Assembly: GCA_022843845.1 (NCBI GenBank)
Contig: JALHMW010000008.1
Coordinates: forward strand, 62,001-126,000
Source: Archangium sp.
GTDB lineage: Bacteria; Myxococcota; Myxococcia; Myxococcales; Myxococcaceae
Reading direction: 5' to 3'
Length of the DNA: 64,000 nt
This document shows positions 46,922-55,025 of this stretch, piece after piece. The position numbers and the translations under genes are program-made. Position 1 is the stretch's first letter, and the number at the start of each line of letters is the position of its first letter. The notes beneath the pieces are model-generated. The model was not told where the DNA came from and did no database searches. It saw only the letters and a list, made by a program, of their open reading frames with translations.

Positions 46922-48055
46922 TTACTTGTTCTCGGCGGCTTCGCGAGCGGGCGGGGCGAGCTTCTTGGCTTCGGCCTTCTCACCGGCGGTGAGCGGCTTC
47001 ATGCGGAAGGACTTCCACTGGGCGTCAGCGCCTTTGAGCTTGAAGACGGCGGCCATGCCGACGCTCTTGGTGCCGTCGTTCATCTCCCAGCCGAACGTGT
47101 CAGCCGGGCCGGGGTTGATGAAGAGCGACTTCGAGGCGGTGCCTTCCTTCACGAGGGTGGTGCCGGCGGCATCGGAGGTCGCTCGACCACCCGCCTCCTT
47201 GATGTTCGAGGCGAAGGCGAACGGAATCTTCGCCTCTGCGATCGCCTTGGCGATGGCCTCGTCGCCGACGTTGCCGGCAGCACCCGCGAAGTCGAGGGCC
47301 TGGTTGCCGCTGCCGTGCGGCGGCCCGTGAGCGACCAGCGCCACCGGCGTCTTCGCCTCCTTCGCCTCACGAACGACCTCGTCGACGGTCGTCTGGAAGT
47401 AGCGGCAGCCCGTGCTGCACTTGACGTAGTTCGCGTCGTGGTACCCGGGCAGCGAGATGAGCGTCAGCTCGGGGAACTCGACGACGCGCACCGCGTTCAT
47501 GTTGACGACGTTCGAGGCATCTTTCTGGGCGGTGGTGACGCCATCGGTGAACTCGGCGCGGCACTCCTGGTTGCCGGCGAGCACGAGCACTGGCACCTTC
47601 GCCGAGGCGAGCTCCTTCAGCACCCGGGTGATGCCCGCCGCGATGTCGCCGACGTCGCCGGTGACGACGATGGCGTCGACCTTCTCGTCCTGGAAGAACT
47701 TCACGTAGCGCTTGAGCGCCAGCATGTTCTCGCCCGAGTCCTCATTCACAGGGCCCACCACGCCGAGCGTCAGCTCTCCGTCGGCGTCCTTGTCGGTGAA
47801 CGCGAGGTGCGCACCCCAGAGCTTGGCGGCGCGGTCGCCGATCTTGATGTCGGTCGTCGGGCCGGGGTCGATGGTCGCTGCGCACTCCTTCTCAGCGCGC
47901 TCGGTCGGCGGGGGAGCCACCGCGGGGAGCACGGCAGGAACCGCGACCTTCGGCGGCTCGGGGGGCGGCTTCGGAGCTTCGGTCTTCTTCTCGGGGCAGC
48001 CCGTGAACGCGAGCGCGCCCACAAGCACCACTGCCTTCGACAGCCGGCTGAACAT
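46922..48055 (-). CDS. Metallophosphoesterase-like lipoprotein
   Basis: Protein of 377 residues. The ATG at 48055 begins a signal with lipobox (VGALAFTGC, Cys20), then a Pro-rich spacer to about 55. The central fold is calcineurin-like: VVTGDVGD, LAGNQECRAEF and ALVAHGPPHG occur in the right order. The canonical GNHD metal motif reads GNQE here, so metal binding may be altered. The substrate is unknown. Longer upstream in-frame codons overlap the divergent gene and are rejected. A strong terminator follows. Confidence 0.78.
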   Translation of the reverse strand: MFSRLSKAVVLVGALAFTGCPEKKTEAPKPPPEPPKVAVPAVLPAVAPPPTERAEKECAATIDPGPTTDIKIGDRAAKLWGAHLAFTDKDADGELTLGVVGPVNEDSGENMLALKRYVKFFQDEKVDAIVVTGDVGDIAAGITRVLKELASAKVPVLVLAGNQECRAEFTDGVTTAQKDASNVVNMNAVRVVEFPELTLISLPGYHDANYVKCSTGCRYFQTTVDEVVREAKEAKTPVALVAHGPPHGSGNQALDFAGAAGNVGDEAIAKAIAEAKIPFAFASNIKEAGGRATSDAAGTTLVKEGTASKSLFINPGPADTFGWEMNDGTKSVGMAAVFKLKGADAQWKSFRMKPLTAGEKAEAKKLAPPAREAAENK

Positions 48056-48152
48056 GAGAAGTCCCCTCGTGTGACGTGAAAGGTTGAAAGGCTGCGCGGA
48101 GTTAGCGGAAACGGACTCGCCGGTCCAGCAGGTTCGCGGTAGACCATCGAAC

Positions 48153-48932
48153 ATGCGGAGCACGCTTGGGTTCGTCGCCGTTCTGGCCGTCGGCTGTGCC
48201 CACACCCCGTTGGGCGCTTCCTCTCTCGATTCGCTGGAGCGCCCAGCCTTCATCGCGCGCATCGAAGAGGGCGCGGGGCCGAAGTCGATTGTCTTCCGTG
48301 ACGACTTTGCCAGCTATGCGCCGCGGCTGAAGAAGCTCGACGCGAAGGAAGCCGATCGGCGCCTGACGCTCAAGCTCGAGAAGGGCACCGACACCGAGCG
48401 CTCGATCAACCGGTACCAGGTCGCCGACACCATTCGCGCCAACGTGCTCGCGGAGCTGCCGAAGTCGGCGCCGTGGACTCGCCTCGCCTCGCCCACGCAG
48501 GTCGCGTCACTGCTCGAGTCGTTCCTGGTCGATGAGGTGCCGGCAAACGCGCCCGACATCAGCCGGCTCGCGCCGCTGGGCGTCGACTCGATCATCGAGG
48601 TCGTCGTCGAGGACTACGGGCTGCGGAGCACCGGTGGGAAGGCGGGCATCTATCTGTACGGCTACGCGCAGCTGTATCGGGTCGGCGGCGGCACGCTCTA
48701 TCGCCGCGCCTTCTTCAGTGACGAGCTGCGAGCCGGGCTCCCCGGGCTTGATCCGTTCGAGGTGGCCAAACACCCGGCGATCTTCTCGGAGCGGCTCAAG
48801 ACGATGCTGCAGACGATCGCGCATCAGATCGCGCTCGATCTGTCTCCAGCGACTCGGGCCGCGCAGCGTGACGTGCCTCCGGTGAAGGACGACGACAAGC
48901 CGATCAAGCCGGCCGAAGACGATCCGCTCTGA
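48153..48932 (+). CDS. Hypothetical lipoprotein
   Basis: Protein of 259 residues. The ATG at 48153 starts a short signal (MRSTLGFVAVLAVGC) with a lipobox cysteine at residue 15. The mature part has mixed alpha/beta character, with PDISRLAPLGVDSIIEVVVE and YLYGYAQLYRVGGGTLYRR in the middle. This pattern is seen in envelope lipoproteins that build small beta sheets. No named family is recognised. It diverges from the phosphoesterase-like gene, with 97 bases between. Confidence 0.72.
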   Translation: MRSTLGFVAVLAVGCAHTPLGASSLDSLERPAFIARIEEGAGPKSIVFRDDFASYAPRLKKLDAKEADRRLTLKLEKGTDTERSINRYQVADTIRANVLAELPKSAPWTRLASPTQVASLLESFLVDEVPANAPDISRLAPLGVDSIIEVVVEDYGLRSTGGKAGIYLYGYAQLYRVGGGTLYRRAFFSDELRAGLPGLDPFEVAKHPAIFSERLKTMLQTIAHQIALDLSPATRAAQRDVPPVKDDDKPIKPAEDDPL

Positions 48933-48959
48933 GTTTCGATGGTGCGTTGGTCGCTCGTT

Positions 48960-49340
48960 CTACCCGGCGAAGCGCGGCGCGATGGACTCGAGCAGCGGCG
49001 CGACGATCCACCGCTCCACGACCCACACGAGCGACGCGCCGATCACGCTCCCGATCAGATCCCAGGTCAGATCGCGGAATGACGCCGCACCCAACCCGAG
49101 GCCGTCGACCAGCTCCTTCGCGACGCCGAGCGTGAGGCTCGACACCACCCCGATCGCCGCGCGCTCCAGCGGGTCCTCGATCCACGCGGCTGTCACGGCC
49201 GTTGCTCCAGCGGCCAGTCCGATGCTCACGCCGAGGTGGAGCGCTTTGTCGGGGCCCCACCAGGTGTCGGCCCGGGCCGGCAGCGCCACCAGCACCAACA
49301 GCAGCAACGTTTGTCGCGCGCTCACGAGGACCTCCCGCAT
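48960..49340 (-). CDS. YfiM-like small membrane protein
   Basis: Protein of 126 residues from ATG 49340. After a signal-like hydrophobic start (LLLLVLVALPARADTWW) come GPDKALHLGVSIGLAAGA, LGVAKELVDG and FRDLTWDLIGSVIGA. These DKxxH, KExxD and DxxxNxxG-like elements are spaced as in YfiM/VanZ-like small membrane proteins; Asn is replaced by Asp here. Three membrane segments are likely. Function is unknown. It converges with the upstream lipoprotein gene. Confidence 0.65.
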   Translation of the reverse strand: MREVLVSARQTLLLLVLVALPARADTWWGPDKALHLGVSIGLAAGATAVTAAWIEDPLERAAIGVVSSLTLGVAKELVDGLGLGAASFRDLTWDLIGSVIGASLVWVVERWIVAPLLESIAPRFAG

Positions 49341-49438
49341 CCCGTGCGTCGCAACAGGGTCAAAGCGCACCTGGTGACACAGGACTCCCGCTCACGAGGA
49401 TCCGTCACTCCGCGAAGCCGGGGTCATTTGCTGGCGGC

Positions 49439-49771
49439 CTAGACTCGCTCCGAACGGCGACCGCTTCTTTCTGAGTCTCGCTCCGACACTGCGTCGAGAT
49501 TCTCGCCCCCTGTCGCTGCAATCCACTCCTCCAAGTGCTGATCACACACGACCATCAAGTCGAGGGGATAGCTTTCCACAAAGGCGTCGGATGGAAGCGC
49601 GGCCAGGTACGTCTTCGCAACATCAAGGCAGTTGGGACAGACAACATAGCCGTCCGTGTAGTCGTCGAAGTTGACGTGGAGTCGACAGGGATTGCCCGAG
49701 GCGGCAGCCTCCCGCACATGCAGACAGCACCAACAACATGGTGTCAGGCCGTGCACGGGGCACTCGAGCAT
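49439..49771 (-). CDS. Small cysteine/histidine-rich hypothetical protein
   Basis: Protein of 110 residues from ATG 49771. It has CPVHG and CCWCCLH near the start, VCPNCLD in the middle and VVCDQHLE later: eight cysteines and several histidines, enough for one or two zinc sites. The last 25 residues are charged and probably disordered. No relative is recognised and no operon partner is apparent, so the call rests on coding character only. Confidence 0.5.
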   Translation of the reverse strand: MLECPVHGLTPCCWCCLHVREAAASGNPCRLHVNFDDYTDGYVVCPNCLDVAKTYLAALPSDAFVESYPLDLMVVCDQHLEEWIAATGGENLDAVSERDSERSGRRSERV

Positions 49772-49964
49772 TACCGGCCCCCTTGAGCCCCGGCAGTCTG
49801 AAGCCTCGATAGACGAAGGGCCGGTACTCGGAGCGGTTCGGAGGCACAGGCGCGCAGCACACCTGCTTCAAGTCCCATCCGAGCGTTGCGCAACTGTTCG
49901 CTTGCCATCGTTCAGCTCCAACATGCCTGGTCGCCTGCTTCAGTAAGTCGTTCAGCCTCCAGCG

Positions 49965-52256
49965 TCACCACACGCGACGGCGACGTGCCGCGAGGATCAG
50001 CGCCGCCAGCGCAGAGAACAGCGCGCCGCCGCCGCCCTGGCACGTGCAGCCCATGTTGTTCACCATCACGTTGCCGCCAGCCGCGCCGCCCGCCGCGACG
50101 AAGCCGCCGCCCGTCGAAGGCCGGCCTCCCGCGGAGCCCCCGCCAGTCCCCGCGCTGCCTCCACCTTCGCCGCTGGTGTCGACGGTGCAGTAGAAGTCGT
50201 TCCCCAGAGGCGTGCACACATGGCCCGCCGGGCAGGTCTGCGGGTTCATCGGATCGCAGCGCCCCTGACACACGCCGCTGATGCACCTCGTCCCCGGCTG
50301 ACAGCTCGAGACGTTCGGCAACAGACAGCTGGCTCCCGGCCCGACGACTTGATCGGGGCACGCGCAGACGCCGGCGCCGCTGCCCTGCGGTGGATCAGGT
50401 TGGACCTGCACGCACGTCGCGCACTGGTTCGGGAGCGTCGTCGTGCACGGCGGGTAGCAGCGGTTCGAGTAGCAGACGAGGCCGGCTTCACACTGGCCCT
50501 GGGCGCACACGGCGCACTGCTGGCCCTGGTTGCCTGGAATGCAGACCTGCTGCCCATCGCTCAGCTGGCACGTCGTTCCAGTTGGGCACGAGGTCGGGTC
50601 CGCGATGGTGCAACGCCGTCGGCAGAAGTTGCTGATGCACGAGAGCCCGTTGCGGCAGATCGCCAGCATGGTGCCGGTGCTGCTGCAGGCCTGGTTGGCG
50701 TCGCTGATCTCGGTCGCGCCACACGCGCAGATGCCGCCGTTCACGGTGGGAAGGCATGCCGGGCACGAGCCGGGGCTGGCCGGGTTGCAGCTCGCGCGAC
50801 AGACGCCGCCGAGGCACTGCGCTCCGCCGGAGCACGGCATCGCCGCGCTGCACTGCTGACACGTCGCCGCGCCGGAGCTCGGGTAACACAGCTGCTCGTT
50901 GCGCCCCTGGATCGGCAGGCACGCCGTCATCGCTCCGCCGACGGGGCTGCACGTGGTGGTGGAGCAGCCCGTACACAACGGCCCGCCGCCGTTGCAGCAC
51001 GCGCGACAGAAGGCGATCTGTGCGTTCGACTCGTCGGTCGCGCAGGCGCTGCACGAGTTGCAGACCTCCGACACTTCGCACCGCGACCCGGTGGTCCCGA
51101 GGGGAACGCAGGTTCCGGACGTGCATTGGTAGCCGGGCGCGCAGTTCGTCATCACGTTCGCCATCGTGCACTGGTTGGTGCAGGCCGTGACGGGGTGGCA
51201 GTAGCTGCCCGCAGCCGTGCTCGTGCAGGTGTAGCCGGTGCCGCACTGTCCCATGACGGTCGGGTTGCACGACATCGAGCACCAGTTCCGGCCCATGCCG
51301 TCGGTGAGGCAGAGGCCCGTCGCGCAGTCCTGCCCTGACGTACAGAACTTGCACATGTCGGGTGCGCCGATCTGCGGCAGACACGCGAAGCCGTTCGTCG
51401 AAGCCTGGCAGCTGAAGCCAGTGGGGCAGACATCCATCGGGGCGTTGCAGTCGCGCGTGCAGATGCGCGAGCTTCCACCCGACACGCCCTCACAGACGAG
51501 CATCGTCGCGCACGCGCCGCTGGTGCAGGCCGAGCCCTGGCTGCCCGTGGTGCCGGGGTACACCGTGCACACGTCGGAGATGTCGGGGCCGGCGAGGTTG
51601 CGCTTGATCTCTCCCGTTCCGATGTTCGCGAACATCACCGCGACCGAGTTGGCGGTGTGGGCGAAGCCGATGAAGTGACCGGCCTCGTGGGTGACGACGC
51701 TCTCGTAGTCGTAGTCGCCCGAGGAGATCGTCGAGCCTGCGCCCCAGGTGACGGTCTGGGCGTTCATCTCCATGTCCGAGTCGCTGAGCTCGCCGACCAC
51801 GTACCAGGTGTTCGTGGTGAGCCCGAGCGTCGCCGTCGAGTGGCGCCAGTTCGCTCCCGAGAGCCACATCACGTTGTTGCTGTCGTCAGTGATGGCGATG
51901 GCTGCCAGGCCAGTGGGACTGCTGAAGTTCGGTGACTCGTACGCGAAGGCGATCGACGGCGTGCAGGTGGTGTTCGGCAGCGTCCAGCGCTCGAAGGCCG
52001 TGCGCATCGTCGAGAGGACGGCGGTGTACGAGATCCGCTGCATCCCCGGGAGCGTCATGCCGCCGGTGTTGTCGATGGAGGCCGCGAAGCGCACCTCGGG
52101 CAGGCACCTGTTGTTTCGGCACACCTGATTGCCGCTGGTCGCGCCCGTCTGCAGTGTGCAGGTGTTGGCGCAGTTGTTGAGCAACCAGCGATTGCCGCTC
52201 GGCACCGCGAGGGCCGAGAGCGGAAGGAGACATGACACGACGAAGAGCGCTCTCAC
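49965..52256 (-). CDS. Secreted matrixin-like metalloprotease with MYXO-CTERM-like tail
   Basis: Protein of 763 residues. A signal peptide (MRALFVVSCLLPLSALA) starts at the GTG 52256. The zinc site HEAGHFIGFAH is complete (His190, Glu191, His194, His200), with a downstream Met for the met-turn, as in matrixins. Residues about 240-690 are very cysteine-rich, with small repeated Cys-knot-like units. The C-terminus has a Gly/Ser linker, then GCTC, a hydrophobic helix (ALFSALAALILAA) and RRRR. This is the MYXO-CTERM sorting tail, where the cysteine is the processing site for surface attachment. The start overlaps the stop of the gene before it by 4 bases. Confidence 0.9.
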   Translation of the reverse strand: MRALFVVSCLLPLSALAVPSGNRWLLNNCANTCTLQTGATSGNQVCRNNRCLPEVRFAASIDNTGGMTLPGMQRISYTAVLSTMRTAFERWTLPNTTCTPSIAFAYESPNFSSPTGLAAIAITDDSNNVMWLSGANWRHSTATLGLTTNTWYVVGELSDSDMEMNAQTVTWGAGSTISSGDYDYESVVTHEAGHFIGFAHTANSVAVMFANIGTGEIKRNLAGPDISDVCTVYPGTTGSQGSACTSGACATMLVCEGVSGGSSRICTRDCNAPMDVCPTGFSCQASTNGFACLPQIGAPDMCKFCTSGQDCATGLCLTDGMGRNWCSMSCNPTVMGQCGTGYTCTSTAAGSYCHPVTACTNQCTMANVMTNCAPGYQCTSGTCVPLGTTGSRCEVSEVCNSCSACATDESNAQIAFCRACCNGGGPLCTGCSTTTCSPVGGAMTACLPIQGRNEQLCYPSSGAATCQQCSAAMPCSGGAQCLGGVCRASCNPASPGSCPACLPTVNGGICACGATEISDANQACSSTGTMLAICRNGLSCISNFCRRRCTIADPTSCPTGTTCQLSDGQQVCIPGNQGQQCAVCAQGQCEAGLVCYSNRCYPPCTTTLPNQCATCVQVQPDPPQGSGAGVCACPDQVVGPGASCLLPNVSSCQPGTRCISGVCQGRCDPMNPQTCPAGHVCTPLGNDFYCTVDTSGEGGGSAGTGGGSAGGRPSTGGGFVAAGGAAGGNVMVNNMGCTCQGGGGALFSALAALILAARRRRVW

Positions 52257-52813
52257 TTCGCGCCTCCCTTCGCGGCGGCGCGAATACGAGCGAGGAACGC
52301 CTCGGCCGTGCCCAGGGTCTCGCGCTCGACGACGGGGCCCACAGTGCCAGGGGCTCCGCGGCGCGCGAAGCTCAGGCCCTCGAGGTTGCGTCGCGCCACC
52401 TTCGCGCCCGTCGTCTGCTCGAGCGTCACCTTGCCGGCCGCCATCGCGAGCACGACGTACGCGTTGCGCTCGTCGACGGCCGGCTCGAGGAAGAGCACCA
52501 CCTCTTCACCGTCCTGAAACCGCGCCGCGCCCGAGACGCTCTGCCCGATGCCCTGGAGCACGCCGCCGGGTTGCTTGACGAGCACGGTGGCCGCGCGCGG
52601 ACCCTTGAGCGTCTCGCGCACCGAGACTTCGGTCCACGTCCAGATGCCGCGTTTGTCTTCCGTCCAGTTGGTGACCGACCGCTGCACGGTGCCGTGCACG
52701 ACGACGGGCGCCATGGTGGTGAGCTCCTCCATCGACAGCGCCATCACCACGGTGGCGAGTGCAGTCAGCGGAGCGAGCAGGCAGAGCGTGACGAGACGAC
52801 GAGAGGGGACCAT
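52253..52813 (-). CDS. Secreted hypothetical protein coupled to the metalloprotease
   Basis: Protein of 186 residues. The ATG at 52813 starts a signal-like segment (LVTLCLLAPLTALATVVMA). The mature part is beta-rich (VVVHGTVQRSVTNW; EVVLFLEPAVDERNAYVV). It overlaps the metalloprotease gene by 4 bases (GTGA), which suggests a dedicated partner such as an inhibitor, chaperone or substrate. That role is inference from position only. Confidence 0.7.
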   Translation of the reverse strand: MVPSRRLVTLCLLAPLTALATVVMALSMEELTTMAPVVVHGTVQRSVTNWTEDKRGIWTWTEVSVRETLKGPRAATVLVKQPGGVLQGIGQSVSGAARFQDGEEVVLFLEPAVDERNAYVVLAMAAGKVTLEQTTGAKVARRNLEGLSFARRGAPGTVGPVVERETLGTAEAFLARIRAAAKGGAK

Positions 52814-52899
52814 CGGGGGCGGCTCCAGAAGGCCCCCAGGCCGGGGCCAGAACGAACGACGTACGCGCGAGTCTAGCGGCTCCGCTACAGTCGCGGGCA

Positions 52900-53295
52900 A
52901 TGTCTCGTCTGGTGATCTTCGTGTCGAACGGCGGCTACGAGGCCGCGTGGCAGGCCACCTCACTGGGGCTGACGGCCACCGCGATGGGCGACGAGGTGAT
53001 CTACGTGTTCGCCTTCGACGCGCTACGCGCGCTGTCTCGGGGCACTTTTGGAAAGCCGCTGACCGAGCGTGAGTCCTCAGCGGCGACACGTGGAGAGGGG
53101 CTCGGCGCGCCGCTCGCGGCTCGAATGCTCGACGACGCCCGGCAGCTGGGCGCGCGCGCGATCGCCTGCGACACCACCGTCAAGTTGTGCGGGCTCGACC
53201 CCGTGGAGCTGCTGCACGATCGTCACCTCGACGAGGTGGCCGGGCTCCCCGAGATCTGGAAGCTGACGCTCGAGGCCCGGCTCCTGTCGTTCTGA
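52900..53295 (+). CDS. DsrE-like small protein
   Basis: Protein of 131 residues with an alternating beta-alpha pattern and a first strand LVIFVSNGGYEAAWQATSL that fits the DsrE/DsrF-like fold. Two cysteines lie at IACDTTVKLCG, where related sulfur-relay proteins carry the active cysteine. Family members bind sulfur or act in peroxide-linked chemistry; no role can be assigned. It diverges from the secreted protein gene, with 86 bases between. Confidence 0.65.
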   Translation: MSRLVIFVSNGGYEAAWQATSLGLTATAMGDEVIYVFAFDALRALSRGTFGKPLTERESSAATRGEGLGAPLAARMLDDARQLGARAIACDTTVKLCGLDPVELLHDRHLDEVAGLPEIWKLTLEARLLSF

Positions 53296-53314
53296 AGAGG
53301 CGTCCTCAGCGAGT

Positions 53315-53553
53315 CAGAGCGTGCTGACGATGCGGAACTCGACCTTCAGCGGCTCAGCGGTCGTCGACGACCTCACGCGATCGCACAGCTGACCTGCGAA
53401 CTGCACCGAGCCAGTGGGCAACAGGGACCAGGTGTTCGGCCCTTGGTCGTCGTCTGCCCGTTGATGATCACCGCGAGGAAGCGGTCGTCGGTGGGCTTGT
53501 CAGAGAGCGGAAAGTTGCAGGGGGCTCCCATGCCAATCAGGTATTGGATGTTC
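53315..53553 (-). pseudogene. Frameshifted copy of the 3' end of a VWA lipoprotein gene
   Basis: About 238 bases match 55026-55265, the last 80 codons of the neighbouring VWA lipoprotein gene, in the same orientation and with the same stop. One G is missing (CGGCCC against CGGGCCC of the intact gene at 55150-55156), so the frame breaks after the conserved GQTTTKG. Upstream of 53553 the similarity stops abruptly. There is no start codon or signal, so it cannot make a protein. It is a remnant of duplication or recombination. Confidence 0.85.
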
Positions 53554-53684
53554 CGCGCGCAGCCGCCAGTTGGCGAGAGAGTGCGAAGCACCTGACAGAA
53601 CCGCGTCGGGCATCGCGGCCATGCGCTGCGTCACCGACGCGGGTGACCGCATGGAGCCATCTCGATTGCGATTCACTGCGCCGT

Positions 53685-53709
53685 GCGGGCCGCGGCAGTC
53701 GGCCGCGGC
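53685..53709 (-). terminator. Hairpin after the repeat-regulated gene
   Basis: A perfect 9-bp stem, GGGCCGCGG with CCGCGGCCC, and a 7-base loop sit 21 bases past the stop of the minus-strand gene. There is no clear T run, so it may act as a weak or Rho-assisted terminator or as an mRNA end protector. Confidence 0.4.
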
Positions 53710-53729
53710 CCCTTGCGTTTGCGTTGTTC

Positions 53730-54945
53730 CTACTTCAGCTTCTCGCGAGAAGACTCGTCCCGAGGCGCCGGAGCTTTGACCGCGTACTTCTTCGCAATGA
53801 CGCCATTCGACAGCGGCTGTCCGAAAGCTTCGGGCGTGAGGTAGGTGCCACGCTCGTCTGTAGGCTTGGGTTCATCAACAATGGGCCGGTTCTTTTCCGC
53901 CCATGCGTCATGACGGATACCTGTGATTGCCCACGACACTCGCTGTTTTGGCTTTCCTCCGCCGATCTTGAACTTGCTGTTCGTGAGTTCTTCGGCAACG
54001 TAGAGGGACGATGGCACTCCGAGCGAAGTGAGTTGGTAACGGAAGTCACGATTGAGTGCGCCGAACCACTCAGGCAATTCAACCCAGGCTTCTCCGTTGC
54101 CGTCGACCTGCACGATTCCATCATAGAAGTTCTTCATGTCAGGCGACTCAACGAAGGAATGGTTCAGGAACCGATTTTCGGGGTCGAGCGGGTGATCGAT
54201 GTGGAACCCGCCTCCAGATTTTTGAAGGTACCCGACAACTTGGACCCTTCCGTTGAAGAGTCCAGAATAGCCAATCACGGTGCTGTTGTTGTCGCCGAAC
54301 ACGCCGATCGCTGAGTCAGTTCCTTTCCCGTACACGCCATAGGACGTGATGTTGCTGGTCGGCGAGAAGCCAGCCACCCCGGCGCAGAACTGGCAATCGG
54401 TTTGGCCCTGAACACCGCTGGCGGCGGATCCTCTTCCGAACACGCCGGGACCTGCGTAGATCGACCGCCCGTAAACGCCTGAAGCACCGGATGAGGCCGC
54501 CGCTGAGGTGGCACCATAGACGCCATGACTGCCTACGCTCGAGGCGTTCACGGCCACGCCACCGTTGGTGGCGTTGTTGTATACGTTGATGCCGTAGCCG
54601 GTCGAGGTATTGGAGACGTAGATGGTCTCGCTGCTCGTGTTTGCACTGAAGAACGCTGCGCGACCACTCCCTGTGTTGCCCCATACGAATGTTGTCGACG
54701 CCGACGAACAGGAAACTGAGCTTGGACACGTCTGGCTATGTGCCTCACGTCCGCTCAGCGTCGCGAATAAAGCGACTAGGATCGGAACTGTGGCTGCGAC
54801 GTTAATCCCCCTGAAGCCTGAAGCCTGAAGCCTGAAGCCTGAAGCCTGAAGCCTGAAGCCTGAAGCCTGAAGCCTGAAGCCTGAAGCCTGAAGCCTGAAG
54901 CCTGAAGCCTGAAGCCTGACGCTGAGCGATCACTCTGAGCAACAT
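53730..54945 (-). CDS. Secreted GVYG-repeat protein, start out of frame across a heptamer repeat
   Basis: The body frame is open from 54929 to the stop at 53730 and encodes a hydrophobic signal-like segment (VAATVPILVALFATLSG at about 54800-54750). Then come Gly-rich units (GVYG, GVFGRG, GVYGKG) and a C-terminal domain beginning FHIDHPLDPENRFLNHSFVE, seen in secreted surface proteins. This frame has no ATG, GTG or TTG before residue-level position 54557, which lies well inside the mature protein. The only good start is the ATG at 54945, just after GAGGAGGAAG. It is in another frame and reads 47 codons through the repeats to TAA 54802. Loss of one 7-base unit (or gain of two) would join the frames and give about 402 residues. 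G+C is about 53% in 53941-54000, lower than the neighbours. Confidence 0.65.
54811..54922. repeat. Heptanucleotide tandem repeat (CTGAAGC), 15 perfect copies plus one variant
   Basis: Positions 54811-54915 are 15 exact copies of CTGAAGC (plus strand) and 54916-54922 is CTGACGC. On the coding (minus) strand the unit GCTTCAG gives the cyclic heptapeptide Q-A-S-G-F-R-L in all three frames, because seven is not a multiple of three. It sits between a ribosome-site-plus-ATG and a signal-peptide frame. Such a repeat is expected to gain and lose units by slippage. Confidence 0.97.
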
Positions 54946-55025
54946 GTCTTCCTCCTCGCAACTGGTCTTGGCCAATTCCAAGACCGCACAAGCATCATGA
55001 GCAGCGTGGATCTGCCCAATCGATC

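Noticed and set aside
53400-53560. Small intact gene of 72 codons at 53373-53591 minus
   Set aside because: It is the frameshifted VWA gene end; the last third is out of frame relative to the intact copy.
54811-54922. CRISPR-like array
   Set aside because: The units are 7 bases with no spacers, and no cas genes are near. It is a simple tandem repeat.
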